DNA from: Verrucomicrobiia bacterium
GTDB lineage: Bacteria > Verrucomicrobiota > Verrucomicrobiia > Opitutales > Opitutaceae
DNA: 6,437 nt
Direction of reading: 5' to 3'
Assembly: GCA_030424825.1 (NCBI GenBank)
Contig: JAUHWE010000282.1
Span: forward strand, 1-6,437
A program made the position numbers and the translations under genes. Shown one piece after another: positions 1 to 6,190 of the stretch. The stretch's first letter is position 1; the number at the start of each line of letters is the position of its first letter. The notes below the pieces were generated by a model. The model worked only from the letters and a program-made list of their open reading frames with translations, had not been told where the DNA came from and did no database searches.

Positions 1-72
1 GGCTCAATTCCAGAAAAGGAGTTGCAGGAAACCAACTTGAAGTTCAAAGCCTTGTTGGAGAATCTAGTTTAG
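1..72 (+). CDS. menF: C-terminal end of probable isochorismate synthase (partial, 5' end outside window)
   Basis: This is an open frame from the window edge to a TAG at 70-72, giving 23 residues that end in KFKALLENLV. A short charged stretch (PEKELQET) followed by a helix of the type LKxxALLxxL is how the chorismate-binding enzymes MenF/EntC/DhbC commonly end. In such ends, Glu-rich 'PExEWEET' runs into the last helix. Isochorismate synthase converts chorismate to isochorismate, the substrate of MenD, and menF directly upstream of menD is a standard arrangement. The stop codon abuts the menD ATG, so the two are almost certainly co-transcribed and translationally coupled. The call rests on a short tail plus context. 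The active-site region lies outside the window, so any other protein with a similar tail cannot be excluded. Confidence 0.6.
   Translation, partial: GSIPEKELQETNLKFKALLENLV
57..60 (+). promoter_or_regulatory. possible Shine-Dalgarno of menD (GGAG), inside the upstream gene
   Basis: GGAG lies 12 nt before the menD ATG at 73, within the last codons of the upstream gene. The spacing is longer than usual. Because the upstream stop codon touches the ATG, re-initiation by terminating ribosomes may matter more than this motif. Confidence 0.3.
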
Positions 73-1803
73 ATGTTGCACGAATTTGCAAATGTGAACG
101 AGCTGTGGTCTCGGGTCATTGCGGAAACTCTGCGAGCGAAAGGCGTTCGCTTTGCTGTAATATGTCCCGGATCGCGCAGTTCTCCGCTCGCGTTTGCCTT
201 TGACCGTACGGAGGGAATTGAGTCAATCCCCATTCTAGATGAACGCTCTGCCAGTTTCTTCGCTCTGGGAATTGCCAAGCGAGAAGGGATGCCTGTTGTC
301 CTAGTGTGCACATCTGGGACGGCTGCCGCGAATTTTTATCCAGCAGTAATTGAAGCCTCTGAGAGCGGGGTGCCGTTGGTCGTGATCACAGCCGATCGCC
401 CGCATGAACTGCGTGGGTGCCGTGCGGGGCAGACCATTGCGCAAGTCGGCATTTATGCGTCGTATCCAGTTTCTCAGGTTGAACTGGAAATTCCGGTGGC
501 GGAGCAAAAAGCATTAATCAGTCTGAAAGAGACGATTGAAGCACAAGTGGATTGCTCGATGGGAGTTCCGTTTGGACCCGTTCATGTTAATGCTCCTTTC
601 CGAGACCCATTAGCTCCGGTGCCAGATGGCGTGTTTGCGAGTCCGCTTTCAACGGACGAACTGAAGGGCTTTTGTGAACCATCCTCTAATCGCAAGGTTT
701 CCATTACTGAATTGGATATTAGAGAATTTGCCCAAACACAGCGAGGACTGATTTTAGTAGGGTCCTACCTGAGGCCGACTAGTGAAGATTGGTTGACGAA
801 TGTCGCTCGCTTAGCTGATCAGCTTAAATGGCCTGTGCTTTCGGATGGGCTAAGTTCGTTGAGGAATCATGTGAGTCTGTTTCCTCGTTTGATTACCGGT
901 TTCAATGCGATTTGCAGGATCGTGGAAGAAGACTCGGAATTGCTACCGGAACGAATACTTGTGATTGGCGACCTTCCTATTAGCAAGACGCTGCGAACCT
1001 GGTTGAGTATCCGGAATATAAAGTCGCTGTTTTTGACGCCCTTGCCTGGTGAGTTTGATCCCAATCGAGGCGACAGTGAATCTTTATATTTCGACTTCAA
1101 CCAAGGGGTACCGATTGTTCCGTGCCATGATGAACCTGAGTTTGCTGCAAAGTGGAAACGGATAGACGCGTTGGTCTCGGAGGAGATAGAGAATAGACTG
1201 TCTCGTTTCGATTTTGTCTTCGAAGGTTCGGTCTCGGCAATTTTGTCGCATAGTTTGCCGTCGGGGAGCTCATTTTTTGTTTCGAACAGCATGCCGCCGC
1301 GCGATATGGAGTTTTTCTGGAACTCTAACGATCGCGGCATGGAAATCTATTCGTCCCGCGGTGCCAATGGGATTGATGGTATTCTATCGACTGCTTTGGG
1401 AGTCGCACATCGGGGAAAGCCCACGTACCTCCTAACCGGCGATCTAGCGCTTCTGCACGATAGCAACGGAGGTCTTATCAGCAAGAAGCTGGAAGGGTCT
1501 CTTACGATAATCTTGGTGAACAATGCGGGAGGAGGCATTTTTGAAATGCTTCCCGTTAGTCAACTTGGAGAAGAGTTTGAGACCTATTTCGCAACAGATC
1601 AGCAAATTGATTTCTCAAAATGGGCTGCGACCTACGATATTGAATACGTAAAGGCGAATAGTCTCAAAGAGCTCGAAACGTGCTTAGGGAGAGAAACACG
1701 AAAAGGAGTTAACCTGATTGAGGTTGTAACGGACCGCAAAAGAGACGCGGCGGAACGTAAACGAATTTTTAGGGAAATCGCTAGTTGTTTATCGTTTCGC
1801 TGA
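73..1803 (+). CDS. menD: 2-succinyl-5-enolpyruvyl-6-hydroxy-3-cyclohexene-1-carboxylate synthase (MenD), complete
   Basis: This thiamine-diphosphate enzyme joins 2-oxoglutarate, after decarboxylation, to isochorismate to give SEPHCHC, the second step of menaquinone synthesis, in the cytosol. The 576 aa have the usual three-domain ThDP layout. The N-terminal pyrimidine-binding domain shows NVNELWSRV (8-15), PGSRSSPLA (32-40), the catalytic glutamate in LDERSASFFALG (Glu57) and TSGTAAANFYPAV (80-92), then TADRPHELR (106-114) and VHVNAPFRDPL. The middle domain is less conserved. The C-terminal domain has SNSMPPRDMEFF (404-415), SRGANGIDG (428-436), the diphosphate/Mg motif GDLALLHDSNGG (456-467) and LVNNAGGGIF (481-490). 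The length is normal for MenD and all key motifs are intact. The chosen ATG abuts the upstream stop codon and keeps the complete N-terminal motif. The 3' end overlaps the convergent ppx gene by 15 nt. Confidence 0.96.
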   Translation: MLHEFANVNELWSRVIAETLRAKGVRFAVICPGSRSSPLAFAFDRTEGIESIPILDERSASFFALGIAKREGMPVVLVCTSGTAAANFYPAVIEASESGVPLVVITADRPHELRGCRAGQTIAQVGIYASYPVSQVELEIPVAEQKALISLKETIEAQVDCSMGVPFGPVHVNAPFRDPLAPVPDGVFASPLSTDELKGFCEPSSNRKVSITELDIREFAQTQRGLILVGSYLRPTSEDWLTNVARLADQLKWPVLSDGLSSLRNHVSLFPRLITGFNAICRIVEEDSELLPERILVIGDLPISKTLRTWLSIRNIKSLFLTPLPGEFDPNRGDSESLYFDFNQGVPIVPCHDEPEFAAKWKRIDALVSEEIENRLSRFDFVFEGSVSAILSHSLPSGSSFFVSNSMPPRDMEFFWNSNDRGMEIYSSRGANGIDGILSTALGVAHRGKPTYLLTGDLALLHDSNGGLISKKLEGSLTIILVNNAGGGIFEMLPVSQLGEEFETYFATDQQIDFSKWAATYDIEYVKANSLKELETCLGRETRKGVNLIEVVTDRKRDAAERKRIFREIASCLSFR

Positions 1804-2724
1804 CCGGTGACTTTCTATCATCTCAGCCGCGAGACCGAAACGAAGGTTGTAGAAGGAAAAGTAAACCGTCTCGCAACCAAGGTATTGCATTAGTTCGCAG
1901 AGGATTAGGGTGGCGGTCGGAAAAATGTCGGCTCGTTTCACCGGGATCGCCATATCGGCAACTCTTTCGTCAAAACCAATGTCGCAAACGCGGTCGCGTA
2001 TTGATTTGGCAGCGACAAGATCAATCTTCTGGACGGCTTTTGAATTCTGTCCCAATTGGGACAAGATAGATGCGGTACCGCCGGTGAATACTGCAGTCTT
2101 GATTACAGGATCGGGTTGAATGGAAGATGCCTGTAGTATCGTTCTAACAGCATTTTCGATGTTTTTCCGTTGCGGTCGGGATACCGGTTCCTTGCGGTCA
2201 TGAAGGAACTGCGATGCGATGCGAACGGCGCCAAGATTAAAGCTTTGGGAAGAAACGGGAATCTGGTCCCTAAATTGAATGCACTCCAAGGAGCCTCCTC
2301 CAAGGTCGGCGAGTGTGAAGTCGTTGAGGGAAGCCAGAGCTGGATCTTGTGTAACGCCTTTGCCTATGAGGCACGCTTCTTCGGCTCCTGAAAGTGTTCT
2401 TAGCTCCGCGCCGGTAGCGGTCCGAATGGAATCTACGAATTCATGGCGATTGTGAGCATCTCTCACTGCACTGGTCGCAACAATTGAAAACTCATGTAGA
2501 TCGTGTTGCGAAGCGATCGAATGGAGTCGGGCTACTGCTTGGGTCCCGGCTTTTATCGCATCGGAATCGATTACAGGAGGTGTTTTGGTCATTCCTTCGC
2601 CAATGCGAACGTCTTCGACTTCAAAGTGAACGGGGCGAACTTCAATGCCACCTAAGCTTTCAGCAATCTGCAGCTTTATGGAATTGCTGCCTATATCGAT
2701 AATGCCGACTCGGACAGAATTCAT
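1789..2724 (-). CDS. Ppx/GppA-family phosphatase (exopolyphosphatase / pppGpp phosphohydrolase), short form
   Basis: Members of this actin-fold (ASKHA) family remove terminal phosphate from polyphosphate and/or convert pppGpp to ppGpp in the cytosol. The 311 aa show the phosphate-1 loop IIDIGSNSIKLQI (8-20), ATSAVRDAHNR (83-93), the acidic SGAEEACLIGKGV (112-124) with the Glu115/Glu116 pair expected to supply the catalytic base, the phosphate-2 loop ADLGGGSLE (139-147), NLGAVRI (163-169), TGGTASIL (214-221) and RADIFPTATLIL (264-275). The protein ends after the two-subdomain core. It lacks the C-terminal HD-like and further domains of the roughly 500-aa E. coli Ppx and GppA, so it resembles the short actinobacterial Ppx forms. 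The sequence does not tell polyphosphate from pppGpp preference. The start lies 2 nt after the rsmI stop with no good Shine-Dalgarno, which suggests coupled translation. Its last five codons overlap the end of menD on the other strand. Confidence 0.93.
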   Translation of the reverse strand: MNSVRVGIIDIGSNSIKLQIAESLGGIEVRPVHFEVEDVRIGEGMTKTPPVIDSDAIKAGTQAVARLHSIASQHDLHEFSIVATSAVRDAHNRHEFVDSIRTATGAELRTLSGAEEACLIGKGVTQDPALASLNDFTLADLGGGSLECIQFRDQIPVSSQSFNLGAVRIASQFLHDRKEPVSRPQRKNIENAVRTILQASSIQPDPVIKTAVFTGGTASILSQLGQNSKAVQKIDLVAAKSIRDRVCDIGFDERVADMAIPVKRADIFPTATLILCELMQYLGCETVYFSFYNLRFGLAAEMIESHRSAKR

Positions 2725-2726
2725 TG

Positions 2727-3443
2727 CTAAAGCTTGAATTTCTCTGGAGCAATCACGACCGCAAATTCACCCTTCTTGCTCGAGGTTTTGAAAGACTCGG
2801 ATACGGTATTCAAGGTGCCCGTGGTGATCGATTCAAATCGTTTGGTTAACTCTCTCCCAATGCAAACGCAACGATCCGGTCCAAGAATTGCTATCATCTC
2901 CGCCATGAGTTTGTCGATGCGATGACAGGACTCGTATAGAATAATCGTATACGGGAAATCGATGTGGCTTTCGAGGAACCGTTTTCTCGCAGCGCTCTTT
3001 GGGGGAAGAAATCCTACAAAGAGAAAGCCGTCGGAGGGAAGACCGCTGGCTGAGAGTATGGTTGTCGCGGCACAAGGACCCGGAACGGGAATGACCGGAA
3101 TCGATCGAGTGTGACATTCGCGGGTCAATCGGAATCCGGGATCGCTGATCGCAGGGGTTCCTGCGTCGGAGATGAGAGCGACCGACTCGCCATTCTCAAG
3201 CCGGTCGGCGATTGTAATCGCCATCGACCGCTCGTTTTTGTCGTGATAGGAAAGCAGCCGGTTTTTGATACCTAATTTAGAGAGCATCCCTCCAGAAACG
3301 CGGGTGTCTTCACAGGCGACGAAAGAGACGCTTTCTAACAGGGACCGAGCCCTTTCCGTAAGGTCTGCGAGATTGCCGATCGGTGTCGCGACGACGTAGA
3401 GCGAGCCCGGCTGAGGCGTGAGTGACTGATTTACGCCTTCCAT
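2727..3443 (-). CDS. rsmI: 16S rRNA (cytidine-1402-2'-O)-methyltransferase, RsmI
   Basis: RsmI uses S-adenosylmethionine to 2'-O-methylate C1402 in the decoding centre of 16S rRNA. The 238 aa belong to the tetrapyrrole-methylase fold. Visible landmarks are GSLYVVATPIGNLADLT (13-29), ACEDTR (43-48), LLSYHDKNE (63-71), VALISDAGTPAISDPG (88-103), VPGPCAATTILSASGLP (120-136), FVGFLPPKS (142-150), ILYESCHRI (168-176) and GRELTKRFE (196-204). Together these are diagnostic of RsmI. It ends right after the core strand GEFAVVIAP. The usual RsmI is about 280-290 aa, so a C-terminal extension of roughly 40-50 residues is missing; the stop is clean with no sign of a frameshift. The ATG at 3441-3443 precedes all motifs. 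The leader is C-rich, with GAGG touching the ATG, too close to act as a Shine-Dalgarno. It sits 47 nt after the lipoprotein gene and 2 nt before the ppx start. Confidence 0.95.
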   Translation of the reverse strand: MEGVNQSLTPQPGSLYVVATPIGNLADLTERARSLLESVSFVACEDTRVSGGMLSKLGIKNRLLSYHDKNERSMAITIADRLENGESVALISDAGTPAISDPGFRLTRECHTRSIPVIPVPGPCAATTILSASGLPSDGFLFVGFLPPKSAARKRFLESHIDFPYTIILYESCHRIDKLMAEMIAILGPDRCVCIGRELTKRFESITTGTLNTVSESFKTSSKKGEFAVVIAPEKFKL

Positions 3444-3490
3444 CCTCGGGTGGGTGGAGTCAGGTGGGAAATGGGAGGAGGGCAGCTGCG
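3444..3490. other. G-rich/C-rich intergenic segment before rsmI (possible G-quadruplex)
   Basis: The plus strand carries five GGG tracts at 3448-3450, 3452-3454, 3466-3468, 3473-3475 and 3480-3482, with loops of 1, 11, 4 and 4 nt. This strand is the template for the leftward operon, so the mRNA leader of rsmI is C-rich and contains CCUCCUCCC. The 11-nt loop breaks the strict G3N1-7 rule, so quadruplex folding is only a possibility. No promoter or terminator hairpin is evident here. Confidence 0.35.
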
Positions 3491-3646
3491 TTAGCGGCTG
3501 GTGCCACCCATTCCTGGAACGCCACCTTCCCAGTCTTTAGGACGGCTCCAAGGAATGGTCGACTCGTCGACTTCGGTGCAGCCGGTAAACAAGAGAGTCA
3601 GGCTGACGGTCGCAATCGCGAGAAACAGGGAAAGTAGTTTTTTCAT
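3491..3646 (-). CDS. small lipoprotein, 51 aa, unknown function
   Basis: An ATG at 3644-3646 opens a 51-codon frame that ends at TAA (3491-3493). The N-terminus is a classic lipoprotein signal: MKKLL, then a hydrophobic core (residues 6-20), then LFTGC with the lipidated cysteine at residue 23. Phe at -3 is slightly atypical. The mature peptide is only 29 residues: an acidic start (CTEVDEST), then IPWSRPKDWEGGVPGMGG, rich in Trp, Pro and Gly. Thr rather than Asp follows the cysteine, so by the enterobacterial sorting rule it would go to the outer membrane, though that rule may not hold here. It starts 6 nt after the stop of the coiled-coil gene, so the two are probably co-transcribed. I see no Shine-Dalgarno. 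The signal peptide, composition and spacing support a real gene. I recall similar tiny lipoproteins with an 'IPW...P..WE' core in Verrucomicrobiota, but cannot confirm it. Confidence 0.8.
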   Translation of the reverse strand: MKKLLSLFLAIATVSLTLLFTGCTEVDESTIPWSRPKDWEGGVPGMGGTSR

Positions 3647-3652
3647 AATCTA

Positions 3653-4411
3653 TCAGTTTGCGCTAACAACGAGATCACCCGGTAGAGGGTCGGTTTTCAT
3701 AGATCCTGGCAGAATTCTGGCGATGCTCAAGTTTTCCTTTACTTCGCTTATCTGAATTTTCGCGACGGATTCGCCTTCGCGTTTCACTTCCAACAGGTGA
3801 TCGAGGCGTATTCCGCTTGTGTATCCTAGGCTGACGATTACGAAGGAGGACTGCGGTCCAACGGTAAGGATTTTCCCATTAGCGTCGCTCGGTGCGGGTT
3901 TTAGATTCCCGTAAGTTTCTGCAATTGAAGGACTAACAGGTTTTGCGGGAGTGCTCTCGAGTTTGAGGATCGTGGATTCCAGCGAGGCAATCTTCTGTTC
4001 GTAGGCATTGGCTTCCTCTAGCGTGATCGAGTTCGCCTTTTGAGCGGCCATTTCTTTTTTCAGATCCGCGAGGGAACGCTGCAATTTTTCCTCGTTGTCC
4101 AACCGCATCTCCAGTTCTTCTGTAAAGCGCTGGTTTTCCCGTTTCAGCTGATTGGAACGGGCGGAGATTACGGTGATATTGGAACGGGCTTCCTGAAGCG
4201 AACGAGCGCTTTGATCCAATTGGTCCTGCAGATCCTTAATCGTGGCTGCTTGATCGGCTGACTTTGATCGTTCCGCATTGAGCTGTGCCTGTGAGGTTTG
4301 CAGCTGCTGGGCGAGGTTGTTCGCCTCCTGCCTGTTAAGATAGTAGAAGGCCCCGGAAGCGATGGCTCCGATTATCGCTAGAATAGATAAAAAGTTGGCG
4401 AGTGATCTCAT
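3653..4411 (-). CDS. membrane-anchored coiled-coil protein with C-terminal beta-rich domain, unknown function
   Basis: I do not recognise a named family for this 252-aa protein. One hydrophobic segment (about residues 5-24, FLSILAIIGAIASGAFYYL) with little positive charge before it forms a signal anchor. A long heptad-like coiled coil rich in Gln, Glu, Lys, Arg and Leu follows (about 28-152), then a Pro-rich linker (153-175). The compact C-terminal part (about 178-250) alternates short hydrophobic strands with turns: GKILTVGPQSSFVIVSLG, LDHLLEVKREGESVAKIQI and a final PGDLVVS. This pattern (FVIVSLGxxxGIxxxxxLxV, later IARI and GDLVV) resembles small SH3-like/beta-barrel domains at the ends of FlgT- and MreC-like envelope proteins. 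The domain and coiled coil would probably face the periplasm. The lipoprotein gene follows 6 nt later. A structural or envelope-spanning role is inference. Confidence 0.85.
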   Translation of the reverse strand: MRSLANFLSILAIIGAIASGAFYYLNRQEANNLAQQLQTSQAQLNAERSKSADQAATIKDLQDQLDQSARSLQEARSNITVISARSNQLKRENQRFTEELEMRLDNEEKLQRSLADLKKEMAAQKANSITLEEANAYEQKIASLESTILKLESTPAKPVSPSIAETYGNLKPAPSDANGKILTVGPQSSFVIVSLGYTSGIRLDHLLEVKREGESVAKIQISEVKENLSIARILPGSMKTDPLPGDLVVSAN

Positions 4412-4526
4412 CGAGCTTCAGTACGGGTCTTGAGGCTGTGGACAATGGTTTTGGAATACCGATTTGAAAAGCCTATTATCTCGTAGTCCAGAAATCGGGG
4501 ACACGACGCAAGACGCTCGGATCCAA
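4412..4526. other. 115-nt intergenic gap between pgi and the coiled-coil gene
   Basis: No gene and no convincing intrinsic terminator for pgi are visible here: no GC-rich hairpin followed by a T-run on the minus strand. The gap holds a 7-bp inverted repeat and a possible -10 box, listed separately. It is the most likely place for an internal promoter of the coiled-coil/lipoprotein/rsmI/ppx group. Confidence 0.5.
4459..4498 (-). promoter_or_regulatory. candidate promoter/operator: inverted repeat around a -10-like box
   Basis: CCGATTT at 4459-4465 is matched by its exact reverse complement AAATCGG at 4492-4498, with 26 bp between. Inside lies GATAAT on the minus strand (4475-4480), one mismatch from the sigma-70 -10 consensus. 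It sits about 63 nt before the coiled-coil start. The hexamer 17 bp upstream (TGTCCC) is a poor -35, so the promoter call is weak. The repeat arms are short enough to occur by chance. Confidence 0.25.
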
Positions 4527-6107
4527 TTATTCAGACACCGAAAAGGTTGCTTCGTGCCAAACGCCGGAATTGGATTTCCGAATTCCGGATGTTCCATTTG
4601 CGGCGAGGTGCGTTGCGAGCTTGTATACGAGCTCCGCCTCGTCGCTTTGACCAATAGCTTCCGCAAGAGACGGAGCGTCCAGGCTTTGACCCTTGGCGTT
4701 TTGAAGGGAACTCGTGATCGCTTTGCAGAGATCGATCGCGATTCCGGCTGCCTTTTTGCCGGCTTCTACCCCAGGTTGATGATAGGCGTTAATATTGACG
4801 AGTGAGGCATAGAGTCCAACGGCCCGCTCATAAAGCCCGATGAGTCGGCTAACGGATTCGGGGGTGACATCGTCGGTGGTAATCGTAACCGATTCACGTC
4901 CTTTTTCGCTGAGGGCGTCTCTTGTTCCGAGGTAGAAGCCCTGGAGAAAATCACCGGAAGTGACACCTTCTTCCACATCAATCGAGGGTCCTGAGCGGTC
5001 TTTGAGGATCTCGATAAAGGTGACGAAAAAATTGGGCACGCCCTCTCGAAGCTGTTGGACGTAGGCATGCTGATCGGTAGAGCCTTTGTTGCCGTAAACC
5101 GCAATGCCTTGGTTGACGACATTCCCTTGAAGATCGAACTCTTTCCCGAGGCTTTCCATAATAAGCTGCTGGAGATAGCGGGAGAATAGGAGAAGACGGT
5201 CTTTGTAAGGGAGGACCACCATGTCCTTCTTCCCTTGGCCGTCAGTCGCACGATACCATGATAGGGCAAGTAGGGCGGCTGGATTTTCCTTGATCGACGG
5301 GCGACGCGTGAGCGCGTCAATCGCCTTTGCCCCAGACAAAAGAGCGTCGATATCGATCCCTTGCAGAGCGGCAGGAACCAGGCCTACCGGGCCCAGCACG
5401 GAGGTGCGGCCACCGACCCAGTCCCACATGGGGAAGCGGGCGATCCAGTTTTCGCTTTGGGCAACTTGGTCGAGCTTGCTGCCGTCGCCCGTTATCGCGA
5501 CCGCATGGGCTGCAAAGTTGAGACCTCGCTTTTCGTAGGCGGTTTTTGCCTCGAGCATTCCATTCCGTGTTTCTGCCGTGCCACCGGATTTCGATACGAC
5601 GAGGCTGAGGGTCTGTCCCAGTCGATCCCCGATTGAGTCAAGGACAAGATCCATCCCATCCGGATCGGTATTATCAAAGAAATGGATACGAGTCTTATCC
5701 TGTGAAGGATTTCCGAGGGCGTGGGCGACAAACTGAGGCCCAAGGGCGGAGCCCCCGATGCCGATCACTAGGATATCCGAAAAGAGACCCTTCTGCCCTT
5801 TGATCTTTCCAGAGTGGACGTCAGAAGCGAATTGTTTGATGCGAGCAATGGTCTCCACAATCTCCTTTTGCAGTTCCGGGGTGGGAGCGCGTTCTGGATC
5901 GCGTAGCCAATAGTGTCCTACCATGCGGCCCTCGTCCGGATTGGCGATCTCGCCTTTTTCCAGCGCGTCCATATCTTGAAACGCTTTATCGAATCGGGAC
6001 TCGAAGGTTTTGAAATCGTCATCCTTCAGCCCGATTCGGCTTAAATCGATATCGAGACTGACTTCAGGAAAATGGTATGAGTATTGAGTGAAACGTTCCC
6101 AGGACAT
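4527..6107 (-). CDS. pgi: glucose-6-phosphate isomerase, complete
   Basis: This cytosolic enzyme interconverts glucose-6-phosphate and fructose-6-phosphate in glycolysis and gluconeogenesis. The 526 aa contain two SIS-type sugar-binding domains. The first shows [13 protein letters not shown] (114-126) and the phosphate-binding [12 protein letters not shown] (172-183). PGI signature 1 reads [14 protein letters not shown] (229-242), with Thr where Phe/Tyr is usual. Catalytic residues by family alignment are Glu318 in MESLGKE, His347 in [11 protein letters not shown] and Lys451 in [12 protein letters not shown], which is signature 2. The [18 protein letters not shown] wording and the length match the cyanobacterial/plastid-type branch rather than the roughly 550-aa E. 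coli type. The ATG at 6105-6107 follows an A-rich leader without a Shine-Dalgarno. ilvD lies 83 nt upstream on the same strand, and the next gene starts 115 nt downstream. All active-site motifs are intact. Confidence 0.97.
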   Translation of the reverse strand: MSWERFTQYSYHFPEVSLDIDLSRIGLKDDDFKTFESRFDKAFQDMDALEKGEIANPDEGRMVGHYWLRDPERAPTPELQKEIVETIARIKQFASDVHSGKIKGQKGLFSDILVIGIGGSALGPQFVAHALGNPSQDKTRIHFFDNTDPDGMDLVLDSIGDRLGQTLSLVVSKSGGTAETRNGMLEAKTAYEKRGLNFAAHAVAITGDGSKLDQVAQSENWIARFPMWDWVGGRTSVLGPVGLVPAALQGIDIDALLSGAKAIDALTRRPSIKENPAALLALSWYRATDGQGKKDMVVLPYKDRLLLFSRYLQQLIMESLGKEFDLQGNVVNQGIAVYGNKGSTDQHAYVQQLREGVPNFFVTFIEILKDRSGPSIDVEEGVTSGDFLQGFYLGTRDALSEKGRESVTITTDDVTPESVSRLIGLYERAVGLYASLVNINAYHQPGVEAGKKAAGIAIDLCKAITSSLQNAKGQSLDAPSLAEAIGQSDEAELVYKLATHLAANGTSGIRKSNSGVWHEATFSVSE

Positions 6108-6190
6108 GGTTTTTTAAGGATGGAGGATGAATTAAGAAGTAGCAAAGGATTTAAGTGGTCAGTTTTTCCACTTCATCATTCATATTTTAA
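6108..6190. other. 83-nt gap between ilvD and pgi, with a weak stem-loop at 6153-6173
   Basis: AAGTGG (6153-6158) and CCACTT (6168-6173) form a 6-bp stem with a 9-nt loop, 18 nt past the ilvD stop. On the ilvD strand it is followed by AAAUCCUUUG rather than a U-run, so it is at best a weak terminator or pause site. No convincing -35/-10 pair for pgi is visible. The pgi leader contains CCUCC and no purine-rich ribosome-binding site. Confidence 0.35.

Noticed and set aside
867..1340. 157-codon minus-strand open frame antisense to menD
   Set aside because: It lies wholly within intact menD, and its translation is low-complexity Ser/Arg-rich with no recognisable motif. It is a shadow of the menD reading frame.
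3558..3571. 14-bp perfect palindrome (GTCGAC twice around TC) inside the lipoprotein gene
   Set aside because: It falls in codons for EVDEST, has no U-run after it on either strand and is explained by coding. A translational hairpin role would be speculation.
3422..3755. Plus-strand open frames of 71 and 84 codons across the rsmI/lipoprotein gap
   Set aside because: They run antisense to the lipoprotein gene and the end of the coiled-coil gene, have no recognisable features, and the minus-strand lipoprotein explains the region better.
4505..4516. Short direct repeat GACGC-AA-GACGC after pgi
   Set aside because: Five-base repeats are expected by chance and have no accompanying structure.
4418..4805. 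Frames on both strands spanning the pgi-coiled-coil gap (82 and 113 codons)
   Set aside because: Both are mostly embedded in the pgi 3' end and show no domain, signal or conserved motif. They look like chance open frames.
4766..5320. 184-codon alternative frame on the same strand inside pgi
   Set aside because: It overlaps the pgi active-site coding region in another frame, and the translation is Ser/Arg-rich with no motif. pgi is unbroken through it.
5221..5538. Plus-strand open frames antisense to pgi (up to 105 codons)
   Set aside because: They are Arg/Pro/Ala-rich translations typical of the antisense of a conserved gene, with no plausible start context or family features.
6153..6173. 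Stem-loop after ilvD as an intrinsic terminator
   Set aside because: The stem is only 6 bp, the loop is 9 nt and no U-tract follows on the ilvD strand. It is kept only as a weak structural note.
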